A DNA stretch of 64,000 nt from Rotaria macrura (lineage: Eukaryota > Rotifera > Eurotatoria > Philodinida > Philodinidae): NCBI GenBank assembly GCA_900239685.1, contig OENT01000462.1, forward strand, positions 48,810 through 112,809, in the 5' to 3' direction. Shown here piece after piece: positions 30,432-42,405 of this stretch (its first letter is position 1; every line of letters starts with the position of its first letter). The notes beneath the pieces are model-generated. The model was not told where the DNA came from. It saw nothing but the letters and a program-made list of their open reading frames with translations, and made no database searches. Both the position numbers and the translations under genes were made by a program.

Positions 30432-31634
30432 ATTTGTTTAATTTAAATCTGAAACAAATTCAAAGAAAAATAATAATCATGACGAACAGATATAGTATTC
30501 TTAAGAAGCATGGATAAGATAATAGATATGCTTATCATTTTGCTTTTTGTTTCTTATTATTCATTAAAAATCATTTGATATGCTTCTTTTTTCTTTTCTT
30601 TGCCTTCAATGAATGAATCAAGTTTTGACGTCATTAGAATACGACATGAGAGGGCGCTGATCAACAGTGAAGAATCATGTCATATTAAAAAGAAAAGAAG
30701 CAACCATGTTTTGCATGCGGAAGTTACATTTATTCTCGTATCCGTCATTTTTCTTATACATAGTTACAAACGGTTTTTTTTATCCTTACAGAAACAAAAT
30801 TAGATTATTTACACTGAAAAATAATAGGTTTATATATATATATATACCGAGAGAGAGAAAATTGTTAGCATGATTTATATTTTTATTTTAAGTACTGCAA
30901 TTTAGAAGGTAGAGTAGTCTCGTGAAAAAATGTGTTCTTATACCTTTATATGGGCTTTTTGCATTCATTAAAAACTTCAATTGATGGTTGAAATACATAC
31001 ATGTTTAACGACAATAATTTAAATGTACGACTAGCCTATCAGATTGACGATAAAAAACTGGAGTATCAAAAAATTTGATGGAAAACCATGGCAAAAAGTT
31101 AAAGAAGCTTCGCGCCATGTATGTGCTTTCTTTTCATAGTTCCACCGATGTAAATAAATTTAAGCAAAAAATCAGTACATTCATGATTTTAATCGATTTC
31201 ATATTTAAATAATCGATGGAAATCGAACATGTGTGATTCCTTCCAATTAAATTCAGAATGTTAATCAATTTTTATGCTCTATTGGTTAGGAATCAAAGTT
31301 TTGCCATCCATTCTAATCACTTTTATCCACTGCAACCGATTAAAATCGATTAAAGTGAATTTAATTGATGATCTTCGATTTTTTATTAATCAAGTAGAAT
31401 CAAATATTAGTTATAATCAATTTTAACCATGAGTTGATTACTATTTTCTCGATTGAAATCAAGTCACATCTATAATAGTTCACGAAAAATGACTTGTTTC
31501 TGGTGTCGATTATAATCAAAAACAAAGGATTCCTCTAAAATCATGTGATTCAAAGAATAAAATGCGAATCACCTTAATTTTTACATCCATTATAAAAAGC
31601 GTCGATGTAGGTGACGGTGATCATGATGAAAGTT
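30432..31634. other. Upstream region of SERINC and AATCGATT-rich block
   Basis: There is no gene. The first few hundred bases are probably the SERINC promoter. From about 31170 to 31560 the sequence is dense in AATCGATT, TAATCAATT and related palindromic octamers. A similar block recurs at about 32870-33080. Confidence 0.5.
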
Positions 31635-32030
31635 GCTTTACAGTCTAATAAAGTATTTTTTAGTTTTTGTCATCTTATGAGGTGGAATATAAGAAAAATT
31701 GCTTGTAAATCTTAAAAACTACTCTTTTTTTTTCTCCATCCACTGAACGTCAACACGAGGAAGCATGCTGTCGAATCTTAGAAACTATAGTTTTTCATTT
31801 TACATCTATTCCACTGGAATATGATGACACTTGGTTTCCATCTTACAAACCGTTACTTTTCGTTTATTCTGTCTACTGAACTTCAATTTGATGGAACATC
31901 TCTGTCAGTCTTAGGAAGGGTTGTTTTAGGTTTTTTTTCATCTATTGAGCTGAAATACGATAAAATTTGTGTCTGATCCTAAAAACGATTACTTTTTGTT
32001 CTTCGTTTCTTTGTTTTTTGTCAAAGAGAA
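31635..32030. repeat. Degenerate tandem repeat, period about 67 bp
   Basis: A core resembling ATCTTARAAAC followed by ACTTTT, a pyrimidine run, then CATCYAYTGAA and GATG recurs. Core starts are near 31642, 31708, 31774, 31840, 31907 and 31975, spaced 65-68 bp apart. That makes about six diverged copies. No coding frame runs through it. Confidence 0.7.
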
Positions 32031-32451
32031 ACGTGACGAGAGCTTGTTTTACACGAAGGAAGGAAGTATATACTTCTCCGAAGAAAAAGTTGTATTATAA
32101 TATGCTTTTCACTCTACTGATAAGATGTTAGGATAATATTCTTTTGAAAGTTAAGATGATTCCAGTATTATGCATTGAGAATTAACTATAGCAGAATTAA
32201 TTGTTTCGTTGATCATATATTCCTAATAGGTATGCACCAATACCAGTCAACTGGGTATGCATAAAATTCAACACATGATCAACATTAGGTAATATAATGT
32301 ATGAATGCAATGAAGTTACTAACTATCGATTCAATCTCCAATCAGTTAAATAGATACTCAGTCGGACTGGCACATAGTTAACAAGTATTCCTGCGTAACT
32401 AATGCATTCTTAACTTTATCTAGCTTATATTAAGTAAAAAAGGGTACCCAT

Positions 32452-32679
32452 TGTTATGTCTTTATTTCTCTTATTCTCTTTCTCATTCTCATCTGATATC
32501 ACCGAGACAGCAACGTGATGGTATGACTACAGAACGGAACAAAAGAGTAACCTCCTCTCGCATGGAATCGAACCATGCACCTCCTGCTTTCCGGGCAGAC
32601 GTATTAACCACTGTACTAGAAAGGAGTGTGTATCATTCGTTCCGTCTTATGGCAGAAGGGGAACACTTCTGACATAACA
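32452..32679. mobile_element. 228-bp element with TG...CA ends and 5-bp target duplication (solo-LTR-like or TIR element)
   Basis: The ends are TGTTATGTC and GACATAACA, a perfect 9-bp inverted pair with the TG/CA termini of LTRs. Direct copies of CCCAT flank it at 32447-32451 and 32680-32684. The left part is pyrimidine-rich, and the right part contains a tRNA-like sequence on the minus strand. A five-base duplication with TG/CA ends suggests a solo LTR or an LTR of a miniature retrotransposon; a small DNA element with terminal inverted repeats is the alternative. Confidence 0.65.
32552..32625 (-). tRNA. tRNA-like sequence, probably a pseudogene or element-borne copy
   Basis: Read on the minus strand it folds as a cloverleaf. 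The acceptor stem is TCCTTTC with GAGAGGA (7 bp, one wobble), and the D arm contains an A-box-like TAGTACAGTGG. The anticodon stem is TCTGC/GCAGG around the loop CCGGAAA. The T arm has a perfect B box, GGTTCGATTCC. Position 33 is C instead of the near-invariant U, and the T stem looks one pair too long. The central GGA would read serine codons, yet the long serine variable arm is missing. A TTTT run about 10 nt beyond the 3' end could terminate Pol III. It is probably not a working tRNA, but the Pol III promoter looks intact. Confidence 0.5.
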
Positions 32680-32684
32680 CCCAT

Positions 32685-35600
32685 ATTTATTTGATAACGA
32701 GTTCAGTTATATAGATACCCAGTTCTGCATTGGTTCATACCTAGTTCCTTATATGAATCTTAAGCCGACTACAGTGACTTACGATCAATTGTCAGTTGCT
32801 TTGCGATTGATTGGAAAGAGACAAAATCATTCTGTAGCTGGTGATAGCGGGCGGTGGTATTGCAAAGAAATTGTTGAGTTGATTATAACTGATGATGGCT
32901 AATTAAAATCGATTCTGAATCAATTAAGAATCGATTATATTTATACATCTTTAATCGATTAGTATAGAGAAATAGTTGTTTCTTCGATTATAATTGATTG
33001 TGGGAAATTATAATCGATTCAAAGTGTATGACTATAATCGATTTTTAATCATAGTGGTAATCGATTTTAATCAGACCCCCCCCCATCATTTTTACAGCGG
33101 GAGTCTCTCGTAAAAAAATATATTTGTGATTTATTGATATACGAACTCTGTTGTGATGCAGGATGCTTCAACAAACGTTCGTTTCGTTTGCCTGGAGGAC
33201 TCAAATATCAATAGTGTGAAGTAGGTTTCATCAAAGCCGATCGACGAATGATAGTTCGATAGAAAGAAAAAAACATTTGTCAATAGAGAAAGAAAAAATA
33301 TTTGCAGATCTATCGCCGAATAAATATGACGTTCGGATGAGAACATATCATGATACGCCAAAGCAGACACAACCATCTTTTGTGTTCGATGAGAAATTCG
33401 ATTGTTAGCTAAATGACAACATAAAAACAGAGATCAAATTTTACTATTTATTGCGAATCGGCTAGGTATTCTTGTTCTTATAAAGATAATTCGAAGTTAT
33501 TCAAATATTGAAAGAAAGAGCCATTTCTTTGTCCTATCAAATAGATCTCTCAGATTCATGTTCTAGAAACAAGTGACCTGTAATGATCTCAACTTTGACT
33601 ATTTGAATTAATGACGATGAAACTCGACTAAGCTTATTCTTTAGTCACTATAAAAGTTCAATAGATGAATAGTATTTTAAATATTAATTTGGAGGACAAA
33701 TCAGTATTAAAGTGATGCTGCTAGATTATGATTAGTAGACTGAAAAGATTAATAAAATGAATAAAAGCTGAATGGTTTGTCATTCACACTATACTCAAGA
33801 GAGAAAAGTTCTTACAATGGGCTTGACGTTTTATATTCAAGAACAAAAAAGTTAATTATCTACAGATCAATTTGCAAATAAGCTCAGTAAAACCGTCCAA
33901 CAAAATATAATTAAATTTTTGAAAAGTATCAATATACGAAGAAATCCTGAAATCCTATACAAAATTAAAAAAATAATGTAGTTCAAATCATTTATTAATA
34001 TAAAACAAAACAAAAACTCGAGAGAGTGTTTCTAAAAGTAATGCTTAAACTATCGCGTCTTGCTATGAAAGCACTTTAAAATCTACTGCTCTTTTTTCTT
34101 TGCAAAATGTGTAAAGTAAATGAAGACAATTGTTGTTTATCACTATATTCGTTCCATCAACGAAAAATAAAAGGAACTTATACGATAGTATTATAAGTTT
34201 CGATTTTCTAGGATCATTTTTTTAAAAGAAATTAGACTTATGAATTTTCGACGCACTCAATCATGGAAAAAATCGCATAGAAAAACAGAGATTTATTTTA
34301 CTGAAAATCGAAATCATTGAGAGAATCGCAATAAAATAGGTGTCGTCAATTTCTTTGTGTTTATAGAAGTAAAAACATTAGAAATTTGTCTTCCTCATTA
34401 GAGGTTCTAGTGATTCAATAACGTTCATATTGATGACGTGCAAACGTTCTGATGATGAAATATTATTGTTTCAAATATATAGAAATGGTAACGATTCAAA
34501 CATATCTACCGGATATTTATCAACATCCTGCCTAGTCTCAACAAAAGCACTGGTAAATAAAAGAGTTGGTTTCGTGCCTTACCCCAAGCAGTCCTGCCGA
34601 GTAAGGAAACTATCATGAATACAGATCGCCTACGTGCAAGTGTGATTGCTAATGTTCTTTTGTTGAAGTAATTAAGTACAACGACAAGAGACGTGATTAA
34701 TAAGAAAAAAAATGGAATATATCACGAGTGAGAGAAAATTAATAAAGATAAAGATTTTTTTTCAACAGATCAGGTTTTGTTATAAATTATAAATATAATA
34801 AGCTAGTGTTGTAATAGGAATCATTGTTGAGATAGAAGCAATAGCCACATCATTCCCATTAATAGAAGATGGAGAGTCTATATCAAGAAGATAATTAGCA
34901 TCGGCAAACATTGAACTTGTGCTTTTATTTTTGATGCCAGCAGTCGAGCAATAATAAAATGACGAGCAATTACTCAAATTGAAAACATCAGATACTGAGA
35001 TCTCGTTAGATTACATTCCTAACCTTATTCGATGTTCGACGATAAGAAGAAAACAGAATTGAACATTTTTGCCATCACCGTTTTATTCAAAGTCTAATTA
35101 TAGGATTTTTCAAAGATCTTGCCATCCTATGAGTTTGAAGTATAAGACTATCAGATACCTTTTTTTTTGATACTAAATTCAATTGCTCGAAAATCGTTCA
35201 ATAAGATTTTATTTTAGATATCATCTATAGCAATTATTCCAGTAAGCTTCAAAAGATTTTGTTTGACTTGCAAACAGTCTATGTTTTATTTTAGTTTCGG
35301 GGTACAAAATATACCATCACCATCATAGTGTCTTATTTATATTTTTTAGTTTTTATTATTCTATTTTAAGCATATATTTTTTACAAATAAGTGAGAGTTC
35401 TAGGCTACATCAGATAAGAACATTTGTGTAACATGTCTTGTTCTCCATATTTATCAGGCAAATCGATATACATGTTACCATTAGTAATCCTATGTTTGCT
35501 CATCTCATGGTACGATGATTTTCGATAGTCTTTCCCTGTAGACATCTTTGTGAAGAACTATATCGATGAAAATTTTCATGTCTGATGTACGATAGGATGT

Positions 35601-36596
35601 CTATTTCGGACAATCGAATAGAGAACATGATCCAATCAATCATTTGATTTCATACAAGATTGAAAGAAAACCAAAAAAAGCAATCGAAAATCAACGGAAT
35701 GAGTATGTATAAGAACTGAGAAACGCTCAATGGGCCCCTGTAATCTTATTCTGCAGAAATGAGAATCGACCATCAATTTTCTCACAATGCTCTCATTCCC
35801 AAAAGCTAGAATCATGTTTTTTTTTCTTTAATAATAATTTTCATATAAACATATTTACGCTCTACAGTTCGTTGATGAATACCAATGATTTAGTAAATTC
35901 TATCATGAACTATTGTTTTCTATTCTATTCTAATAATCATGGACTTTTAGATAAACTGAAAGATAATGTTTCTATATGTGGCCTTGTGTGGAACGCATTC
36001 AGAGGCTAGTTTTTCGATTAATTCTATCATGCAATTTAAAATACATTGACAAAAATGACATCTTGAATTCTTCTAATATCCTTTGCTTGGCTCAAAGTTC
36101 CACTAACAGAAACTTGTTATTTCTTTCTAGTTGAATAGATAAGAACTATTTATAGTCTCATTCAGAAAAAAACGACCTTTATGACTTGAATGCATGTCAA
36201 AGTCATAACCAGAATTCATTAACTTATTTCATTAATGGCACGAGCATCCTGGTTACAGATTGCATTTGATTGTTTACTAAACTAGTTTTTTTTTCTCATT
36301 TATTTTCAACTGTCATTGATAGCTGATGATAAAATTAAATTAGCCCAATACACATGCCATCTTATTCTTATGCTGCAAGAACTATTTTATTTTGATTAAT
36401 GACTTATCAAATAACAGTATTAGGAAACCAAAAGCTTAATATACATTCAGATTTATATTTTATACACTTGAAGTAAACTTAAAGACATATGTTATTCAAT
36501 TTAAATAGAATTGATTCACACGGATTTATTTTTGTTACAATACATTGTTTATTGTTTCTGACACTAAGAAAGTGCAACAAACTTCTAAAGCGACAA
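32685..36596. other. Gene-poor region
   Basis: It contains the second AATCGATT-rich block (about 32870-33080), a C10 run at about 33076 and one short frame listed separately. No other gene, RNA or complete element was recognised. The rightmost 100 bp are 3' sequence of the next gene; TTTATT near 36525 is its poly(A) signal on the minus strand. Confidence 0.5.
34780..34977 (-). CDS. Possible last exon of a small secreted, GPI-tailed protein
   Basis: An open frame of about 65 codons with coding-like codon choice ends in TAA at 34780. It carries two cysteines near the start (SNCSSFYYCSTAG) and closes with a hydrophobic stretch (VAIASISTMIPITTLAYYI) that resembles a GPI-attachment tail. A possible acceptor, TTTGAG, precedes it. 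No upstream exon could be linked, so it may be a real terminal exon, a relic, or chance. Confidence 0.25.
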   Translation of the reverse strand: MSNCSSFYYCSTAGIKNKSTSSMFADANYLLDIDSPSSINGNDVAIASISTMIPITTLAYYIYNL

Positions 36597-38732
36597 TTAA
36601 CTGAGTGTTTCTTCTGTATTGTGTATTGGATGTTCCATAGTAAGTCTATCTGGTTCATCACGGATGCTTTTATTTCCAACACGAAAATTAATATTTCGAA
36701 ATGTAAGGCCACCATTCGGAGATTCATTTGCTTTTCTTTTTATCATAAGTGCAGCACCTAACACGATTATCGTTCCAATTACAATGCCGACGACCATTCC
36801 ACCAATAACTCCACCGGCTTGTGCACCATCAGAATATTCAATTTTTTCATGAACTTCTTCAATAGTTTCTATGATTGTTCGATTAACATGAACAGTTGTA
36901 TTAAAAAAATAATCGATTTGATTAACACTTATATTAGGATTAAACGCATAGAAATGTTGAACGTCTTCTAATGACTTTGGTACAGCTTCGATTGAAAGAC
37001 CATCGTCAGTATTGAATTGCAGTTGACCATTATTAATACTAGATTCAAGTTTATTTTTAGCATCAAGCAATTCGATTTCAGAATTCGGATCAACAAATGG
37101 TGTCCGATCGAGTAATGTAAATATGCAATAGAGTGTATCATTATGGCCGGGTTGATTCGGATGATGATCGATTTCAAGTTGTGAGATACGTAAATATTTT
37201 ACTGACATAATATTCATCAGTTGGGAAAGAATATATTCAGTTACGCGTCGCCTATAAACAATGAAAAATATCAGTAAAAACATATGTATACTTCTATATG
37301 CTAACCGATTAATGGAGAAACTCTCAAGATCATTTGGAGATAATTGATTTCTGATCTTAAGCTGAAATGCTAAATGTAGATACCATAGTTGATTTGATCG
37401 ATAGCATAAATGAACATCGAATTCATCTCGATGTACATCAGTTCGATAATCGTAAAACTCATAATGAACATTAACTGGTGGTTGATTCATAGTTCTGTAT
37501 AAATTTAAATTAAGATAAACCGGATAATCATACGGACTATCATCGTCGTCAATATTTCGTTTCGACCATGCCCATTCAATATTTGTTACTGACCAATTTT
37601 CTTCTGAATCCAATAGAAATTTTGACGACCGTCCAATAAAAATTGAACATAAAATCGATCCACGACACGGACGCTTCCCTGTATGTTGAAAAAATCGTTT
37701 TGGTGGATTTGAGAGTAAAAGATCTTCATTTTTAATGAGTGTTTCAATAGGATAATGTAAGATGGATGTCGATGAATTCATTTCAACAGATTCATTTATA
37801 ATACATGAGCCTGTACGACGATCTATTCTATATGAACGTGGTGCGTGTTCTGTTATATCTAATATAATTGTTATTGGATTAAGTGTATTATCGAATGGTG
37901 TATAATCATATCGAATTAATTTTTGTTCATTTGTTAAATAATATCGAAGATGAACAGAATGCCATAGTTGTTGAAAACTCGTGGAGGCATCAATACGAAC
38001 ACTGAATTTTTCAGGAAATTTTATACCGGTGTCTTCTAGACTGATAAGCTGATCATTTGCTATTAAATCAGTACAGAAAATACCTTTTGGCGGCATTAAA
38101 TCAGTTTTAGTTATTTTTGTTTTGTAACTGAAAATATTCATCACTTGAGAAGTAAAATTATCAGTTTTTCGTTTAATAAGACGTTGTATTGGAACCGTAT
38201 AATTCTCCGAATTCCAAGGCATAAAATAGTCTGCTTTTGAAAATGACCAAATAACATCTGAATCAGTTAGCATTGATGACATCCATTGATTAACATGAAT
38301 GTAACCACGTAGAGTGACTTGACCAAGATATGTTGCCATTGGTTTAAATAGTAAAAGATCACCTAATGGTCGAATATGTGTTACATTATGATCCGGATCT
38401 ATCATAGCCGACAATCCATCCGATGAATTATCAATATCGATTGGATAGACAGAACATTGTTGTAAAGTACCTCTCGAATATATAGCTTTTTTAAGTATTG
38501 TATAATTGTAATACTCGAAAGTTCCTTCACTAATTGCAATCAGATAATTATTATCATAATCATAAACAAATTCAACCATGGTACGTTTATGTTGCCCATC
38601 AATCAGAATACTTTCAATAGTGAATTCAGCTTGTCTGGGGAACTTTGGATAACTAACGTTATCATCTCCACAAATGATGTTTATAAAAATAAAAAATGTC
38701 GCAAGAAAAATGTAAAAATGATACATCGTCAT
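36597..38732 (-). CDS. Type I membrane protein, LolA-like ectodomain family (tentative)
   Basis: Two exons, 38732-37306 and 37251-36597, give 693 residues. A signal peptide (FYIFLATFFIFINIICG) leads a long glycosylated ectodomain with many N-x-S/T sites. A single membrane helix (GVIGGMVVGIVIGTIIVLG) follows near residue 640, then a short cytosolic tail ending HNTEETLS. Recognisable ectodomain stretches are GIFCTDL, the pair GKRPCRGSILCSIFIGRS and EWAWS, and FDVHLCYR. The 54-nt intron has no stop and is a multiple of three, so its retention would add a hydrophobic segment. It is homologous at low identity to the next gene, which starts 95 bp away in the other direction. I tentatively place both with the metazoan LolA-like-domain membrane proteins; their function is unknown. 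Confidence 0.8.
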   Translation of the reverse strand: MTMYHFYIFLATFFIFINIICGDDNVSYPKFPRQAEFTIESILIDGQHKRTMVEFVYDYDNNYLIAISEGTFEYYNYTILKKAIYSRGTLQQCSVYPIDIDNSSDGLSAMIDPDHNVTHIRPLGDLLLFKPMATYLGQVTLRGYIHVNQWMSSMLTDSDVIWSFSKADYFMPWNSENYTVPIQRLIKRKTDNFTSQVMNIFSYKTKITKTDLMPPKGIFCTDLIANDQLISLEDTGIKFPEKFSVRIDASTSFQQLWHSVHLRYYLTNEQKLIRYDYTPFDNTLNPITIILDITEHAPRSYRIDRRTGSCIINESVEMNSSTSILHYPIETLIKNEDLLLSNPPKRFFQHTGKRPCRGSILCSIFIGRSSKFLLDSEENWSVTNIEWAWSKRNIDDDDSPYDYPVYLNLNLYRTMNQPPVNVHYEFYDYRTDVHRDEFDVHLCYRSNQLWYLHLAFQLKIRNQLSPNDLESFSINRLAYRSIHMFLLIFFIVYRRRVTEYILSQLMNIMSVKYLRISQLEIDHHPNQPGHNDTLYCIFTLLDRTPFVDPNSEIELLDAKNKLESSINNGQLQFNTDDGLSIEAVPKSLEDVQHFYAFNPNISVNQIDYFFNTTVHVNRTIIETIEEVHEKIEYSDGAQAGGVIGGMVVGIVIGTIIVLGAALMIKRKANESPNGGLTFRNINFRVGNKSIRDEPDRLTMEHPIHNTEETLS

Positions 38733-38827
38733 AAATTCTTAAACAAATGAATACAACTACTTGTTTTGTTTGAGTGTTCTTATCATATTCGTAAATTTTC
38801 TTTTTATCATCATATTAAAAAGTATTC
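38733..38827. promoter_or_regulatory. 95-bp bidirectional promoter interval
   Basis: This is the whole distance between two start codons that point outward. Both 5' untranslated regions and both core promoters must fit here or overlap the opposite gene. It is AT-rich, with no clear TATA box or CpG cluster. Confidence 0.5.
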
Positions 38828-41800
38828 ATGATGTTTCGCACTCTGCTCTTGTTAATTTTATGTATACTTCTCGAAATTTCCTTTTGTCAAGTAATCGATG
38901 TAAATATTTGTCTTCATGGTGCTACTACTGCGCCATCAGATTCACAATGGCCTGCAATAATTCCAGACCGTTTCGAAATTTTCAGTGAAATAACAACAAA
39001 TGTTGAAACTTTTGAAGTTACGCAATTATTCGTCGCACCTCATAGAGATGTTATTTATTTTCGTAATTATAAAAAGAATTTACAAATATATTATGATTTT
39101 GAAACAAACGAACTGTTGAATATTAATGATGAATTAATATGTAACCGTTCAGAAATAGAAGAAAATGAATATTTACCATATATTAGTAATTACTATCTTA
39201 AGCCATCGATTTTATTAGGCTTTAATGGACGAAATAGCTTTAGTCCTGGATTGTACACACGATTTATCGGAAAAGAAATTATTCGTAATGGAATTTCAAC
39301 AAATAAATTCGAGTCATGTTTTTATATAAATCAAGGAAATCTAACGATCAATGCTACTTACTATATTAGTGAATCTTCACCTAATGACATGACTGCAAAT
39401 CTTGCAACAGATCTCGTTCAAATCGATGTTCGAACAAATCATCATTCGTATACATATAATTTTATTCGTTATGTATCCAATGGTGCACTAACAATTAACA
39501 CACCATCAGGTGTATATTGTTCTAATAGAATCAGTAGAAAAGAATTTCCACAGAATTTACCAGCACGTTTACAACTACATGCTGAAGCTTATACATCTGA
39601 TAACAAAGATGATGTATCCATGATTGAATCATATGATCGTCTTATTGATGAAATATTACGATTTGAACGAATCGACTATAGTATAGGCAAGACAACAATA
39701 CCAGCTCTACCAGATCGAGTGCTTATTGATTATTCAACTAATCTAAGCTATACGTATACACGTGAAACACAACAATGTACAGTAATGAATGCAACTACTT
39801 CTTCAATGGAAACAACAAGCGAAATATTATTTCAATTTGGTGCTACAAGTGGATTAAATCGATTTCAATACACTGGATTAACGACGTGCGGACGTGCACA
39901 TGTTCTATGTCATCGATGGATCGGTCAACGTGATTTCAATGCATTTATTCAACAATACGAATGGTATTGGAGTGCAAAGTACAATGAAATTGATTTGTCA
40001 GAGTTTCTGCCTATTAAACTCAATATGATGAAAGTATATAAAATGGGACCACCGAAAACAATAAATCAAGAATTTAGTAAGTTAACACGTTAAATAGTTT
40101 CATTAGTCGTAATTTTCTTTTTATAACTAAAGCCATGTCTTCCCAAAAATAGAGGTAAAAAAATTAGTTTCCCCGTTTTTTTCTCATGTATGGTTTAGCC
40201 GATTCGACTAGAAATTTGTTACTAAATACTGTGATGAAATTTAGTTACGTATTTGCCCCACTCGCAGAAGTTTATCGCTAGTAAAAGCGTTTTTTAACTT
40301 CAACGAATTTGTGAAACCAGCCGAACTAAAGTGTCAATGTAACTCTTCTATTATGATAAAATTTTTCAAGTTTATGCGTCATATGTTTTTGAAAATACGA
40401 GTGACTGATATTAGTTTAATTTATCGAATATTCAAAGTTTTCCACAAGATAACACTTAGATAATATTTTTGCTATCAATGATAATTTTCATTATATTCCT
40501 TTTATCAGATTTATTTTTCTGTAAAAATTTGGAAACAGTTTCGCCAAACTGTCTTGACTAAACTCGAAAAATGAATGTGTCCTCAGAAGACAACGATTCA
40601 CTAATTAGAGGCAACCTCGTTTGATAAAAATAGAAGATACTTGAATAGAGTAATTCGTCTTTCATATTAATAGAATGGATTTTAAATATCATACGTATTA
40701 TGCAAAGAAGCTTGATGTAATTACTTGAATGAACAAACAATTGTCCATTTCGAAAAAGAAAACAAATAGCTATTTTTTTAATAACTATTAACAGAAATAT
40801 GGTAACAGGACACGACTTTCACTGTTTCAAAGAAAACGCTCAGAACTGTAAATCCACCGGATCATGAAAAGATATGAAAATTCTTTTAGGGAATTTCTTG
40901 AACATTTTTCGAAAACTGATAACTTGTTCCTCTAGATTGCTATTTTCTTCATTTTAATTTATCTACATTGTAAGCTAATTTCTGACATATGAACCCTGAA
41001 ATTTTCAGTTTTTTCTTTTCGAAGCAGGACTTAATTTCCTTAATTATTAAGCTATTCAGGATCGAAGACGCACGGTCGTAATAATATTTTTGCCGCTAGG
41101 TATGCACTTTAATACAATGCGTACCAAAACTTCAACTAAGAGTGGTTTTCAGCGACTTACGAACGGAAACGATAATATACGTTATCACAATCGTTCGTTT
41201 ACGAGTATCTGATCTTTCATTGTAATACTCGTCCTCGGAAATGCTCGAAAAGTTGTCTTGTCGAACTTCGAACTGAAGTTTCGTCCTGTGGTATGCTTAA
41301 TAGCTCATAGCATATTCTGAAAAATTCAGCTGAAGAACATGGTCCTTCTTCGGGATATTCTATTTTCAAGTGAAATTCCGTTCTGCAAGCTGCCATATGA
41401 AAAATGGCTCATTTTTGCAAGTTTAATTTGTTTTAAAGGAGAAATACTCTAAAATATTTTCATTTTACGATGTATTTCTGCTTCGGAATCTGCTATTTCC
41501 AACAGTGAAAATTGTGTACTCTTCTATTATGTTCCTGACAAAAGTTATTCAAAAAACAACCACGTGTCTTCTTTTTCGAACGGCATAATAGTTGTGTTCA
41601 ATATAAAACCATGTTTCAATTGTTTTCTACACTAAAACTGCAAATAAAAGAGAATGTAATTATGTATCGAAATGCAACGGAAAGAATATCTAAACAGATT
41701 TTCGTATTTGAAGCTATGTTCAATTATAATTCTCGTCCTAATTCAATGGAAGCTATTGATTCAACTCTTGGCCAGTGTTATCGAGCCTTAGGACCAACTC

Positions 41801-42405
41801 ATAAACATAACTACGGCATTCTTCGCTTGACACTTAATAATGATGCCAAATATCCAGTTCATCGACATTTACTATCAATTGAAAATCGTCTACATATGCA
41901 ATTAGCGAATGATCTAAAAATTCGTCATATTCGCTTGTCATCTTTTGTTATCGACACATCACGTGACACGACTGATCACCAAGATAAAGATGTTTATGTC
42001 ACATTTACACTTCTCGATAATCCACCCATACCATCCCATCTTCTTACAGAATTATCGTCGCTTGAATTGATTCGACAATTGGCTCAACAAATTAATGATG
42101 GAAATTTTCGTGTGCGAGATAATGATGGTGCATTTGACCTACAGGCCCGACCAAATAGTCTACGAACACTAGTGCTTTACCTATTACCATCAGAGAATCA
42201 TACAAATTATTTCAATGAAACAATATTCGTTTATCATAACGTTACACAAGTAGTTAATAAAAAACGTCCAAAAATTGTTTACAAACATACAGGTCCACAA
42301 ATTGCTGCTCTGTGGACTGGTTTTGCTCTATTGGGTATTATTGTTGCATTGGCTATAGGTTCTTTTATAGCGATAAAAAAATGGACAACGATTGTTAGAT
42401 CTTAA
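38828..42405 (+). CDS. Type I membrane protein, divergent paralogue of the neighbouring minus-strand gene
   Basis: Two exons, 38828-40076 and 41714-42405, give 646 residues. The signal peptide is FRTLLLLILCILLEISFC. The ectodomain has several N-glycosylation sites, and a membrane helix lies near the end (ALWTGFALLGIIVALAIGSF) with a short basic tail. It parallels the minus-strand neighbour throughout: GVYCSN against GIFCTDL, CGRAHVLCHRWIGQR against CRGSILCSIFIGRS, YEWYWS against IEWAWS, and QCYR against HLCYR. The acceptor GAAG at 41710-41713 was chosen because it keeps frame with the GTAAGT donor and restores the paralogue alignment (PPKTINQEF then FNYNSRP). The 1.6-kb intron has no sign of another gene. 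Likely a surface or endomembrane lipid-binding or adhesion protein; the exact role is unknown. Confidence 0.75.

Noticed and set aside
36489..36761. 90-codon plus-strand frame at the 3' end of the membrane protein gene
   Set aside because: It is the shadow of the minus-strand exon and its 3' untranslated region.
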